Of a DNA stretch of 64,000 bases, positions 50,517-59,505 are shown in pieces. How positions within the stretch are numbered: position 1 is the stretch's first letter; each line of letters starts with the position of its first letter. The position numbers and the translations under genes are program-made. The stretch is from Streptomyces piniterrae (lineage in GTDB: Bacteria; Actinomycetota; Actinomycetes; Streptomycetales; Streptomycetaceae), in contig NZ_SUMB01000010.1 of assembly GCF_005048155.1 (NCBI RefSeq), forward strand, positions 1 through 64,000, given 5' to 3'. The notes beneath the pieces are model-generated. The model was not told the origin of the DNA, did not search any database, and saw nothing but the letters and a program-made list of their open reading frames with translations.

Positions 50517-51190
50517 TGGCGCCCCTGGGGCGTGGCATAGCGGGACCAGGCGATGACCCCCTCCTCCCCCCTGCACCCCCTTTCCGGATCCTCCACGTCA
50601 GCACCGGCAACGTCTGCCGCTCGCCGATCACCGAGCGGCTGCACCGCCATGCCCTGGAACTGCGGCTGGGCGGGGCGCACAGCGGCGGGCTGATCGTGGA
50701 GAGCGCGGGTACGTGGGGCCACGAAGGCGCCCCCATGGAGGCGCACGCCGCGACGGTGTGCGCCGACTACGGCGCGGACCCGGGCGGGTTCACCGGCCGT
50801 GAGCTGCTCGACGAGCACGTCATCCGCGCCGACCTGGTGCTGACCGCGACCCGCGACCACCGGGCCCAGGTCATCTCGATGGGCCACTCCGCCGGGCTGC
50901 GCACGTTCACGCTCAAGGAGTTCAACCGGCTGGTGCGGGCCATAGACCCCGCCACGCTGCCCGAGCCCGACCCGGCCCTGCCGGACTGCGGCCTGGTCGA
51001 GCGGGCCCGCGCGCTGGTCGGCGCGGCCGCCGCGCTGCGCGGCTGGCTGCTGGCGCCCACCCCGGAGTCCGACGAGGTCCACGACCCCTACGGCGCGCCC
51101 ATCACCTTCTTCCGCTCCATCGGCGACGAGATCAACCAGGCGCTCGACCCGGTCGTCACGGCCCTCACCGGAGTACCCGCCCGCGCCTGA
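50516..51190 (+). CDS. LMW protein-tyrosine-phosphatase-like protein lacking the nucleophile
   Basis: 224-residue protein with the low-molecular-weight PTP/arsenate-reductase fold. The P-loop CxGNxCRS reads S29-T-G-N-V-C34-R35-S, so the nucleophilic Cys is Ser; the second Cys and the Arg remain. The C-terminal VHDPYGAP keeps the general-acid Asp. It is therefore probably a phospho-binding or inactive relative, with longer insertions than classic LMW-PTPs. ATG overlaps the stop of the TsaC gene; TTG 50513 is possible too. It lies in a cluster with glyA and a WecA-like transferase, suggesting a cell-wall or polysaccharide link. Confidence 0.85.
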   Translation: MAPLGRGIAGPGDDPLLPPAPPFRILHVSTGNVCRSPITERLHRHALELRLGGAHSGGLIVESAGTWGHEGAPMEAHAATVCADYGADPGGFTGRELLDEHVIRADLVLTATRDHRAQVISMGHSAGLRTFTLKEFNRLVRAIDPATLPEPDPALPDCGLVERARALVGAAAALRGWLLAPTPESDEVHDPYGAPITFFRSIGDEINQALDPVVTALTGVPARA

Positions 51191-51286
51191 GACGTACGCG
51201 CCGCCCGTCCGGTGCGCACACCGCGCCCGATCGCCCGGCCGCGCCTACATTGGGACTACGTCCCCGTACGAGGCCCGGAGCAAGCG

Positions 51287-52663
51287 ATGCCCGCCACCAC
51301 CGCGTCACCCCGCAGCACCGCGTCAGCCCGCGGCGAGGCCGCCGTCGCCGAACCCGCCGAGGCCGAGAAGATCGAGGACCGGGCGCGCGCCGCCGCCCGT
51401 GACGGCACCCTGCCGGCCGGCGCCCCCGACTTCGCCGCGCTGCTCCGCCAGGACCCGGAGATCGCCGGTGCGCTGCTCGGCGAGAGCGCCCGCCAGAGCG
51501 ACGGCCTCCAGCTGATCGCCGCGGAGAACTTCGCCTCACCCGCGGTCCTCGCCGCCCTCGGCTCGCCGCTCGGCAACAAATACGCCGAGGGCTATCCGGG
51601 TGCCCGGCACCACGGCGGCTGCGAGATCGTCGACCTCGCCGAGCGGATCGCCGTGGAACGCGCCAAGGCGCTCTTCGGCGCCGAACACGCCAACGTCCAG
51701 GCCCACTCCGGGTCTTCGGCCGTCCTGGCCGCCTACGCCGCCCTGCTGCGCCCCGGGGACACCGTCCTGGCGATGTCCCTGCCGCACGGCGGGCACCTCA
51801 CCCACGGATCGCCCGCCAACTTCTCCGGCCGCTGGTTCGACTTCGCCGGCTACGGCGTCGACGAGGAATCCGGGCTGCTCGACTACGACGCGATCCGGGC
51901 GCTGGCCCTGGAGCGCAGGCCCAAGGCCATCGTCTGCGGCTCGATCTCCTACCCGCGGCACATGGACTACGCCGAGTTCCGCGATATCGCCGACGAGACC
52001 GGCGCCTATCTGATCGCGGACGTCGCCCACCCCATGGGACTGATCGCCGGGGGAGCGGCGCCCAGCCCCGTCCCGTACGCCGACGTGGTGTGTGCCACCA
52101 CCCACAAGGTGCTGCGCGGGCCGCGCGGCGGGATGATCCTGTGCGGCGGGCGGCTGGCCGAGCGCATCGACCGGGCGGTGTTCCCCTTCACCCAGGGCGG
52201 AGCCCAGATGAACGCCGTCGCCGCGAAGGCCGTCGCCTTCGGCGAGGCCGCCACACCCGCCTTCGGCGCGTACACCCATCAGGTGATCGCCAACGCCCGC
52301 GCGCTCGCCGCGGCGCTGGCCGGGCAGGGGCTGACGATCACCACCGGCGGTACCGACACCCACCTGATCACGGCGGACACCGCACCGCTCGGCGTGGACG
52401 CGCGGACCGCACGCGGCCGGCTGGCGGCCGCCGGGATCGTCCTGGACACCTGCGCCCTGCCGTGCGAGGTGCGGGAGGATCTCGCCGCGCGGCGGACCGG
52501 TATCCGGCTGGGCACCGCCGCCGTGACGACCCAGGGGATGGGCGAGGCCGAGATGCGGGAGATCGCCGACCTGATCGGGGCGGCGCTGCGCGAGGACGGC
52601 GCGGTCCGTCCGGCGACGGTCGCCCTGGCGCATCGGTTCCCGCCATATCCGGAACGCGGCTGA
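51287..52663 (+). CDS. glyA: Serine hydroxymethyltransferase (GlyA-type)
   Basis: PLP-dependent enzyme of 458 residues interconverting serine and glycine with tetrahydrofolate. LQLIAAENFAS, KYAEGYPGARHHGG, ADVAHPMGLI and the PLP Lys274 in TTHKVLRGPRGG. It has an N-terminal extension of about 45 residues and differs at usually fixed spots (HKV in place of HKT), so it may be a divergent paralogue; whether another glyA exists elsewhere cannot be seen. ATG with GGAG 8 nt upstream. It is followed by the WecA-like gene on the same strand. Confidence 0.9.
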   Translation: MPATTASPRSTASARGEAAVAEPAEAEKIEDRARAAARDGTLPAGAPDFAALLRQDPEIAGALLGESARQSDGLQLIAAENFASPAVLAALGSPLGNKYAEGYPGARHHGGCEIVDLAERIAVERAKALFGAEHANVQAHSGSSAVLAAYAALLRPGDTVLAMSLPHGGHLTHGSPANFSGRWFDFAGYGVDEESGLLDYDAIRALALERRPKAIVCGSISYPRHMDYAEFRDIADETGAYLIADVAHPMGLIAGGAAPSPVPYADVVCATTHKVLRGPRGGMILCGGRLAERIDRAVFPFTQGGAQMNAVAAKAVAFGEAATPAFGAYTHQVIANARALAAALAGQGLTITTGGTDTHLITADTAPLGVDARTARGRLAAAGIVLDTCALPCEVREDLAARRTGIRLGTAAVTTQGMGEAEMREIADLIGAALREDGAVRPATVALAHRFPPYPERG

Positions 52664-52786
52664 CGGCTGGAACCCCGCAGGGCCGGCGTGCGTCTTCCCT
52701 TATATTCACGGCTGCATTCACGGCCAGGCGCCCGGCACGCATATGGTGTGTGGCTGTGATGGCCAGCTATACCAATGGGGCAGCCC

Positions 52787-54121
52787 GTGCGTGAATACCT
52801 GCTGACGCTGTGCGTCACGGCCGCGGTGACCTATCTGCTGACCGGCCCGGTGCGGAAGTTCGCGATCGCGGCCGGGGCGATGCCGGAGATCCGCGCGCGT
52901 GATGTGCACCGCGAGCCCACACCGCGGCTCGGCGGCATCGCGATGTTCGGCGGGCTGTGCGCGGGTCTGCTGGTCGCCGCGCATCTGACGAACCTCAAGA
53001 GTGTTTTCGAGCACTCCGACGAGCCGAAGGCGCTGCTCTCCGGTGCGGCCCTCATCTGGATCCTCGGTGTGCTGGACGACAAGTGGGGCGTGGACGCGCT
53101 GGTCAAGCTGGGCGGCCAGATGATCGCCGCGGGAGTGATGGTCCTCCAGGGGCTGACGATCCTGTGGATCCCGGTGCCCGGCGTCGGCACCGTCTCGCTG
53201 ACCCCGATGCAGGGCACGCTGCTGACCGTCGCACTGGTCGTGATCACCATCAACGCGGTGAACTTCGTCGACGGTCTGGACGGGCTGGCCTCCGGCATGG
53301 TGTGCATCGCCGCCGCGGCGTTCTTCATGTACGCGTACCGGATGTGGTTCGGCTATGGCATCGAGGCGGCCGCGCCCGCAACGCTGTTCTCGGTCGTTCT
53401 GATGGGCATGTGCCTGGGCTTCCTGCCGCACAACATGCATCCGGCGCGGATCTTCATGGGCGACTCGGGGTCGATGCTGATCGGCCTGGTGATGGCCGCC
53501 GGCGCGGTCTCGGTGACCGGCCAGGTCGACCCCGACCTGCTGGGCCAGAAGGCGGGCGGTGTCCGTGAGGCCACGCACGCGATGGTGCCGGTCTACATTC
53601 CGCTGCTGCTGCCGCTGACCGTCATCGCGGTGCCGGTGGCCGACCTCATCCTGGCGATCGTGCGGCGTACCTGGAAGGGCCAGTCGCCGTTCGCCGCCGA
53701 CCGGGGGCATCTGCACCACCGGCTGCTGGAGATCGGGCACTCGCACAGCCGTGCCGTGCTGATCATGTACTTCTGGTCGGCGCTGATCGCGTTCGGCGCG
53801 GTCGCCTACTCGGTGAACAACGCCAGTATGTGGATCGTGCTGGGCATCGTGCTGCTGAGCGCGGTCGGTCTGGTGCTGCTCCTGCTGCCGCGCTTCACGC
53901 CGCGCGCCCCGCGCTGGGCGGAGTGGATGGTTCCGCCGCGCTACCGCAGGGTCGTACGCGAGCCGGCGGCTCAGGCCGCGGCGGCAGGCGAAGAGGGCAC
54001 GGTGGGTGCGGGCGAGGCCGGCGAGGGGCCCGAGACGGTGCCGGCGAGCCTTCACGGCGCCACCGCGATCGGCGACCGGTCACGTTTCGTGGACCGCCGT
54101 AAGGCGGACAGTCATCACTGA
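52787..54121 (+). CDS. WecA/MraY-family polyprenyl-phosphate N-acetylhexosamine-1-P transferase
   Basis: Membrane enzyme of 444 residues with about eleven helices; it transfers a GlcNAc-1-P-type sugar to undecaprenyl phosphate, starting wall polymer synthesis. Motifs: HREPTPRLGG, ILGVLDDKWG, INAVNFVDGLDGLASG, FMGDSGSMLIG and DRGHLHHRLLE. The last one indicates the WecA/TagO group rather than MraY. The GTG at 52787, with GGGG 7 nt upstream, is preferred; ATG 52775 lacks a ribosome binding site. A soluble Ala/Glu-rich tail of about 60 residues follows the last helix. It precedes the atp operon. Confidence 0.92.
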   Translation: MREYLLTLCVTAAVTYLLTGPVRKFAIAAGAMPEIRARDVHREPTPRLGGIAMFGGLCAGLLVAAHLTNLKSVFEHSDEPKALLSGAALIWILGVLDDKWGVDALVKLGGQMIAAGVMVLQGLTILWIPVPGVGTVSLTPMQGTLLTVALVVITINAVNFVDGLDGLASGMVCIAAAAFFMYAYRMWFGYGIEAAAPATLFSVVLMGMCLGFLPHNMHPARIFMGDSGSMLIGLVMAAGAVSVTGQVDPDLLGQKAGGVREATHAMVPVYIPLLLPLTVIAVPVADLILAIVRRTWKGQSPFAADRGHLHHRLLEIGHSHSRAVLIMYFWSALIAFGAVAYSVNNASMWIVLGIVLLSAVGLVLLLLPRFTPRAPRWAEWMVPPRYRRVVREPAAQAAAAGEEGTVGAGEAGEGPETVPASLHGATAIGDRSRFVDRRKADSHH

Positions 54122-54228
54122 ACCGGGGGTTCGAGTGGCGCGACACGGCCGGGAAAGCGGGGCGGTTGACCCCATACCAGACAAAAGTCGAGCCGTCAGT
54201 GCACCAACGATCGGGTTCACGCTCAAGT

Positions 54229-54242
54229 GTGACAGGGTCCAC
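54229..54242. promoter_or_regulatory. Crp-like palindrome upstream of atp operon (site 1)
   Basis: On the minus strand GTGGACCCTGTCAC fits the GTG-N6-GNCAC motif reported for Streptomyces Crp. Flanking GTGTG...CACAC extends the symmetry. It lies 169 bp before atpI. Confidence 0.4.
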
Positions 54243-54274
54243 ACGAACCAGGTAAAGACCTCATCAAATAGTTT

Positions 54275-54288
54275 GTGATACCGTTCAC
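54275..54288. promoter_or_regulatory. Crp-like palindrome upstream of atp operon (site 2)
   Basis: TGTGATACCGTTCACG has TGTGA-N6-TCACG symmetry similar to a CRP/FNR site, 46 bp after site 1. The region between is AT-rich for this chromosome and probably carries the atp promoter. Confidence 0.4.
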
Positions 54289-54410
54289 GAAACCCGGCGA
54301 CAGAGCCGAAGGACCGTAGTGCGACGGCCTTTTGGCCTCAGGATCTTCCTCCGGCCGGGTCTACGCTCGTCCCTGACGAACACACCCCCACCCTTTGCCG
54401 GAGCGCCGCT

Positions 54411-54848
54411 ATGCAGTCGAATGACGCCCGACTACTCCTCCATGCCGTTGTACCCACGCTCGCCACCGGCGCCCTCGCCGCTGTCGTGAGCGCTGTGGTC
54501 GCAGGCGGGACGGGAGCGGTCGGCGCCGTCGTCGGCACCGCGCTGGTGGTGCTCGTGATGGGCGCCGGGCTCGCCGTTCTGCAGCACACCGCGAGGAATT
54601 ACCCGCAGCTGTTCCAGATGATGGGGCTGCTGCTGTACTCCGTGCAGATCCTGCTCGTCGCGGTGTTCCTGCTGACTTTCAAGGACACCACGCTCTTTGA
54701 CACGAAGGCATTCGCCTTCACTCTGCTCGGCGCCACCCTCGTATGGATCGCGGCACAGACCCGCGGTCATATGAAGGCGAAGATTCTGTACGTGGACCCC
54801 GACTCCGCAGACGCCAAGAAGGCGGAGACGGCGGGGTCGCCGACGTGA
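54411..54848 (+). CDS. atpI: ATP synthase protein I
   Basis: 145-residue membrane protein, first gene of the atp operon. Four hydrophobic helices (about 8-30, 37-60, 70-95, 103-120) and a charged C-terminus. AtpI proteins assist assembly of the c-ring. GGAG lies 7 nt before the ATG. A 264-bp stretch without a gene separates it from atpB. Confidence 0.88.
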   Translation: MQSNDARLLLHAVVPTLATGALAAVVSAVVAGGTGAVGAVVGTALVVLVMGAGLAVLQHTARNYPQLFQMMGLLLYSVQILLVAVFLLTFKDTTLFDTKAFAFTLLGATLVWIAAQTRGHMKAKILYVDPDSADAKKAETAGSPT

Positions 54849-55112
54849 CACGTAGGGCCGGAATAAATGCCCTCATGCGGGCCTGCTATCGTCCGGTGCC
54901 AACTGCGGCACAGATGGCGCAGGCGGCTGAGCTCCCGAGTTCCACGCGCTGGAATGGGCAGTTCTCGCGGCCGATGCCTGTGATCCGGCTCGGCCCAGCG
55001 CCGGCCCGCCGCCCCCAAATCCGTAAGACCAGTCCAGTGCCGCACCGTGGCTCAACGCCGCGCCGACACAACGAGGTTGCCGTACCCATGCGCCACGCTG
55101 AAGGAGCCCGCG

Positions 55113-55925
55113 GTGAGTGCTGAAACGATGCTCGCCTTCGACACGGAGTGCCACCTCTTGATCCCGGGGTGTGGCTTCGAGGCCCCGGGTCTTCATTCGT
55201 TCGTATTCGACCCCCTGTTCACAGTCGGTGGGTTCGAGTTCAACAAGCCGATGCTGCTGGCTCTGCTCAGCACGGTCGTCGTCGTGTGGTTCTTCTGGGC
55301 CGCATTCGGCAAGGCGAAAGTTGTTCCCGGCAAGCTGCAGATGATCGGCGAAGCGGGCTACGACTTCGTGCGCCGCGGTCTCGTCTATGACGCCCTGGGC
55401 AAGAAGGAGGGCGAGAAATACGTCCCCTTCATGGTCGCGCTGTTCTTCTTCGTATGGATCATGAACCTCTGGTCCATCATCCCGGTCATGGCGTTTCCGG
55501 TGACGTCGGTCATCGCCTTCCCCGCGGGCCTCGCGGCGATCGTCTACATCCTGTGGATGTACCTGACGTTCAAGAAGCACGGCTTCGTCGGCGGCTGGAA
55601 GAACATCACCGGCTACGACAAGTCGCTCGGCTGGGTGCTGCCGCTGATCGTCGTCATCGAGTTCATCTCGAACGTGATCATCCGGCCCTTCACCCACGCG
55701 GTCCGGCTCTTCGCGAACATGTTCGCCGGCCACCTGCTGATCCTGATGTTCACCATCGCCAGCTGGTACCTGCTGAACGGGATCGGCATCGTCTACGCGG
55801 GCGCGTCCTTCGCCATGACGCTCGCGATGACCGCCTTCGAGCTCTTCATCCAAGCCGTCCAGGCGTACGTCTTCGTCCTCCTGGCCTGCAACTACGTCCA
55901 GGGCGCGCTCGCCGAGCACCACTGA
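55113..55925 (+). CDS. atpB: ATP synthase F0 subunit a
   Basis: 270-residue membrane subunit forming the proton half-channels. The essential Arg is in FTHAVRLFANMFAGHLL, and the last helix has FELFIQAVQAYVFVLLACNYVQGA (in two parts). The GTG at 55113 was chosen because AAGGAG lies exactly 6 nt upstream; a 22-codon extension to an upstream GTG is not supported. Confidence 0.95.
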   Translation: MSAETMLAFDTECHLLIPGCGFEAPGLHSFVFDPLFTVGGFEFNKPMLLALLSTVVVVWFFWAAFGKAKVVPGKLQMIGEAGYDFVRRGLVYDALGKKEGEKYVPFMVALFFFVWIMNLWSIIPVMAFPVTSVIAFPAGLAAIVYILWMYLTFKKHGFVGGWKNITGYDKSLGWVLPLIVVIEFISNVIIRPFTHAVRLFANMFAGHLLILMFTIASWYLLNGIGIVYAGASFAMTLAMTAFELFIQAVQAYVFVLLACNYVQGALAEHH

Positions 55926-56001
55926 GCACCCCGCCTCCCGCCCCAACAGCTGTCCGGTGGCCAACCCCCACCGGTCCGTGAAATGAGAAGGAAGTAACGG
56001 C

Positions 56002-56253
56002 ATGTCCGCTGCTCTCGAGACTGTCAACCTCGCCTCCGAAACCGCCTTCACCGGCAGCGCCAGCGCCATCGGCTACGGCCTCGCCGCGATCGGCCCCGGC
56101 GTCGGCGTCGGCATCATCTTCGGTAACGGCACCCAGGCCCTGGCTCGTCAGCCCGAGGCCGCCGGCCTGATCCGCACCAACCAGATCATGGGTTTCGCCT
56201 TCTGTGAGGCGCTCGCCCTGATCGGCATCGTCATGGGCTTCGTCTTCAAGTAA
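56002..56253 (+). CDS. atpE: ATP synthase F0 subunit c
   Basis: 83-residue two-helix proteolipid that forms the rotor ring. Conserved loop ARQPE after helix 1 and the proton-carrying Glu69 in AFCEALALIG in helix 2. The glycine-rich first helix (IGPGVGVGIIFGNG) is typical. AAGGAAG lies upstream of the ATG. Confidence 0.97.
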   Translation: MSAALETVNLASETAFTGSASAIGYGLAAIGPGVGVGIIFGNGTQALARQPEAAGLIRTNQIMGFAFCEALALIGIVMGFVFK

Positions 56254-56295
56254 ACGAAGCTCATCGACCATCCCATTCAGACGGAAGGCACTGAT

Positions 56296-56865
56296 GTGAT
56301 CGCCCAGGTCACCACCATGGCGGCGGAGGTTCCCGAGAACCCCCTGGTCCCGCCGATCCCTGAGCTGGTCATCGGCCTGATCGCCTTCTTCATCGTCTTC
56401 GGCATCCTCGCCAAGAAGCTTCTCCCGAACATCAACAAGGTTCTGGACGAGCGCCACGAGGCGATCGAGGGCGGGATGAAGAAGGCCGAAGAGGCCATGG
56501 CCGAGGCGCAGCAGGTGCTCGACGAGTACCGGACGCAGCTCGCCGACGCTCGCCATGAGGCCGCGCGACTGCGCCAGGAGGCGCAGGAGCAGGGCGCGAC
56601 CCTCATCGCCGAGATGCGCGCCGAGGGCCAGCGGCAGCGTGAGGAGATCATCGCTGCCGGTCACGCCCAGATCGAGGCTGACCGGAAGGCGGCCGCGCAG
56701 TCGCTGCGTCAGGACGTGGGCAAGCTCGCCACCGACCTGGCCGGCAAGCTCGTCGGCGAGTCCCTCGAGGACCACGCCCGGCAGAGCCGGACCATCGACC
56801 GCTTCCTCGACGAGCTCGAGGCCCAGGCGGCGTCGGACACGACGAAGGCTGAGGCCGGCCGATGA
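56296..56865 (+). CDS. atpF: ATP synthase F0 subunit b
   Basis: 189-residue peripheral stalk subunit: one N-terminal TM helix (about 22-42, LVIGLIAFFIVFGILAKKL) and a long charged coiled coil. GTG with GGAAGG upstream. Overlaps atpH by 4 bp (ATGA). Confidence 0.96.
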   Translation: MIAQVTTMAAEVPENPLVPPIPELVIGLIAFFIVFGILAKKLLPNINKVLDERHEAIEGGMKKAEEAMAEAQQVLDEYRTQLADARHEAARLRQEAQEQGATLIAEMRAEGQRQREEIIAAGHAQIEADRKAAAQSLRQDVGKLATDLAGKLVGESLEDHARQSRTIDRFLDELEAQAASDTTKAEAGR

Positions 56866-57677
56866 ACGGAGCGAGCCGCGAGGCACTCGCCTCCGCACGC
56901 GAGCGTTTCGACGCGCTGACGGACGACACCTCCGTCGACGCGGCGAAGCTCGCCGAGGAGCTGGCTGCCGTCACCGCTCTGCTCGACCGCGAGGTGTCGC
57001 TGCGTCGGGTCCTGACCGACCCGGCGCAGGCCGGCGAGGCGCGAGCCGAACTGGCCGGGCGGCTGCTCGGCAACCAGATCGGCGGCCCGGCCCTCGACCT
57101 GGTCACCGGCATGGTCCGCGCCCGCTGGTCGCGTTCGCGCGAACTGGCGGACGCGCTCGAGGAGCTGTCCTACAGCGCCGACCTCGTCGCGGCACAGCGG
57201 GCCGGCCAGCTCGACGACGTCGAGGACGAGCTGTTCCGGTTCGGCCGGATCGTCGCCTCGTCCGGTGAGCTGCGCAGGGCGCTGACCGACCAGATCGCGA
57301 CGGTCTCCGCCAAGGCGGAGCTGCTGCACTCGCTGCTGGGCGGCCGGGCCAACCCGGTCACCGAGCGACTGGTGATCCGTCTGGTCGGGCACCCGCGGGG
57401 CCGTAGCCTGGAAGCAGGGCTCGAAGCCCTCTCCAAGCTGGCGGCGAGCCGCCGGGGTCGGATGATCGCGGTGGTCACCTCCGCCGTACCGCTCAGCGAA
57501 GGGCAGCGGCAGCGTCTCGGCGCCTCGCTGACCGAGCTGTACGGACGGCAGATCCACCTGAACCTCGACGTGGACCCCGAGGTCCTCGGCGGGCTCCAGG
57601 TCCGGGTCGGCGACGAGGTCATCAACGGGACCATCGCGGAGCGCCTCGACGAGGCCTCCCGGCGGATGGCCGGCTGA
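56862..57677 (+). CDS. atpH: ATP synthase F1 subunit delta
   Basis: 271-residue stalk subunit linking F1 to subunit b. The family's C-terminal region is clear (VVTSAVPLSEGQRQRL, LNLDVDPEVLGGLQVRVGDEVINGTI in two parts). It is longer than the about 180-residue subunit of E. coli, as usual for actinobacteria. It starts in an ATGA overlap with atpF. A 215-bp gap with two hairpins separates it from atpA. Confidence 0.94.
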   Translation: MNGASREALASARERFDALTDDTSVDAAKLAEELAAVTALLDREVSLRRVLTDPAQAGEARAELAGRLLGNQIGGPALDLVTGMVRARWSRSRELADALEELSYSADLVAAQRAGQLDDVEDELFRFGRIVASSGELRRALTDQIATVSAKAELLHSLLGGRANPVTERLVIRLVGHPRGRSLEAGLEALSKLAASRRGRMIAVVTSAVPLSEGQRQRLGASLTELYGRQIHLNLDVDPEVLGGLQVRVGDEVINGTIAERLDEASRRMAG

Positions 57678-57719
57678 CCCAGCCACCAACTCAAGAGCTG
57701 CACAACCGGCGGACGAGCG

Positions 57720-57761
57720 CCGGACCAGCCGGCCGGACCGAGAGGTCCGGCTGTGGTCCGG
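57720..57761 (+). other. Large hairpin between atpH and atpA
   Basis: Inner stem GCCGGACC/GGTCCGGC closed by a GAGA tetraloop (57732-57751), extended by outer CCGGACCA/TGGTCCGG. A smaller hairpin CTGAGGG/CCCTCAG is at 57827-57845. They may affect mRNA stability or processing between the two halves of the operon. Confidence 0.7.
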
Positions 57762-57892
57762 AACACGCCCCGGCGACACAGCACAAGCATGACGGCGGCC
57801 CGAGTTGGGCCGTAAGCGGAAACCCCCTGAGGGACACCCCCTCAGACCCCCGCAAGTAACTTCGGGCCCAACAAGGAGAGCAGGGAACCCAG

Positions 57893-59485
57893 ATGGCGGA
57901 GCTCACGATCCGGCCGGAGGAGATCCGGGACGCGCTGGAGAACTTCGTCCAGGCGTACAAGCCGGACGCGGCCTCGCGCGAAGAGGTCGGCACGGTCAGC
58001 GAGGCCGGTGACGGCATCGCGAAGGTCGAGGGTCTTCCCTCGGCGATGGCGAACGAGCTGCTGAAGTTCGAGGACGGCACGCTCGGTCTTGCGCTGAACC
58101 TGGAAGAGCGCGAGATCGGTGCGGTGGTCCTCGGCGAGTTCAGTGGCATCGAGGAGGGCCAGCCGGTGCAGCGCACCGGTGAGGTGCTCTCGGTCGCCGT
58201 GGGCGAGGGCTACCTCGGCCGCGTGGTCGACCCGCTGGGCAACCCGATCGACGGCCTCGGCGAGATCGAGTCCGAGGGCCGCCGCGCCCTGGAGCTGCAG
58301 GCTCCGGGCGTCATGGTCCGTAAGTCGGTGCACGAGCCGATGGAGACCGGCTACAAGGCCGTCGACGCGATGACCCCGATCGGCCGCGGCCAGCGCCAGC
58401 TGATCATCGGTGACCGCCAGACCGGCAAGACCGCTCTGGCCGTCGACACCATCATCAACCAGCGCGACAACTGGCGCTCGGGCGACCCGAAGAAGCAGGT
58501 CCGCTGCATCTACGTCGCCGTCGGCCAGAAGGGCTCCACCATCGCGTCCGTGCGCGGCGCGCTGGAGGAGGCCGGCGCCCTGGAGTACACCACCATCGTC
58601 GCCGCCCCGGCGTCCGACCCGGCGGGCTTCAAGTACCTGGCGCCCTACACCGGTTCGGCCATCGGCCAGCACTGGATGTACCAGGGCAAGCACGTCCTGA
58701 TCGTCTTCGACGACCTGTCGAAGCAGGCCGACGCCTACCGCGCCGTGTCGCTGCTGCTGCGCCGTCCGCCGGGCCGTGAGGCCTACCCGGGTGACGTCTT
58801 CTACCTGCACTCGCGTCTGCTGGAGCGCTGCGCCAAGCTCTCCGACGACATGGGCGCCGGCTCGATGACCGGCCTCCCGATCGTCGAGACCAAGGCCAAC
58901 GACGTGTCGGCGTTCATCCCGACCAACGTCATCTCCATCACCGACGGCCAGTGCTTCCTGGAATCCGACCTCTTCAACGCGGGCCAGCGCCCGGCGCTGA
59001 ACGTCGGTATCTCGGTCTCCCGTGTCGGTGGCTCCGCCCAGCACAAGGCCATGCGGCAGGTCTCCGGCCGACTCCGTGTCGACCTCGCCCAGTACCGCGA
59101 GCTGGAGGCGTTCGCCGCCTTCGGTTCCGACCTGGACGCGGCCTCCAAGGCCTCGCTGGAGCGCGGTAAGCGCATGGTCGAGCTGCTGAAGCAGAGCCAG
59201 TACGCGCCCTTCCCGACCGAGGACGAGGTCGTCTCCATCTGGGCCGGCACCACCGGCAAGATGGACGACGTGCCGGTCAACGACATCCGCCGCTTCGAGC
59301 GGGAGCTCCTCGACCACCTGGGCCGGGAGAAGAAGGACCTGCTGACCAGCATTCGCGAGGGCGGCAAGATGTCCGACGACACCATCCAGGCGCTCACCGA
59401 CGCCGTCGCCACCTTCAAGCAGCAGTTCGAGACCTCGGACGGCAAGCTGCTCGGCGAGGACGCCCCGGTCGGCTCCGCCAAGTGA
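57893..59485 (+). CDS. atpA: ATP synthase F1 subunit alpha
   Basis: 530-residue non-catalytic nucleotide-binding subunit. P-loop GDRQTGKTAL, Walker B HVLIVFDDLSKQA, and the alpha signature ISVSRVGGSAQ. ATG with AAGGAGAGCAGGGA upstream. Confidence 0.98.
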   Translation: MAELTIRPEEIRDALENFVQAYKPDAASREEVGTVSEAGDGIAKVEGLPSAMANELLKFEDGTLGLALNLEEREIGAVVLGEFSGIEEGQPVQRTGEVLSVAVGEGYLGRVVDPLGNPIDGLGEIESEGRRALELQAPGVMVRKSVHEPMETGYKAVDAMTPIGRGQRQLIIGDRQTGKTALAVDTIINQRDNWRSGDPKKQVRCIYVAVGQKGSTIASVRGALEEAGALEYTTIVAAPASDPAGFKYLAPYTGSAIGQHWMYQGKHVLIVFDDLSKQADAYRAVSLLLRRPPGREAYPGDVFYLHSRLLERCAKLSDDMGAGSMTGLPIVETKANDVSAFIPTNVISITDGQCFLESDLFNAGQRPALNVGISVSRVGGSAQHKAMRQVSGRLRVDLAQYRELEAFAAFGSDLDAASKASLERGKRMVELLKQSQYAPFPTEDEVVSIWAGTTGKMDDVPVNDIRRFERELLDHLGREKKDLLTSIREGGKMSDDTIQALTDAVATFKQQFETSDGKLLGEDAPVGSAK

Positions 59486-59505
59486 CGACGGAAGGGACCT
59501 GATCC

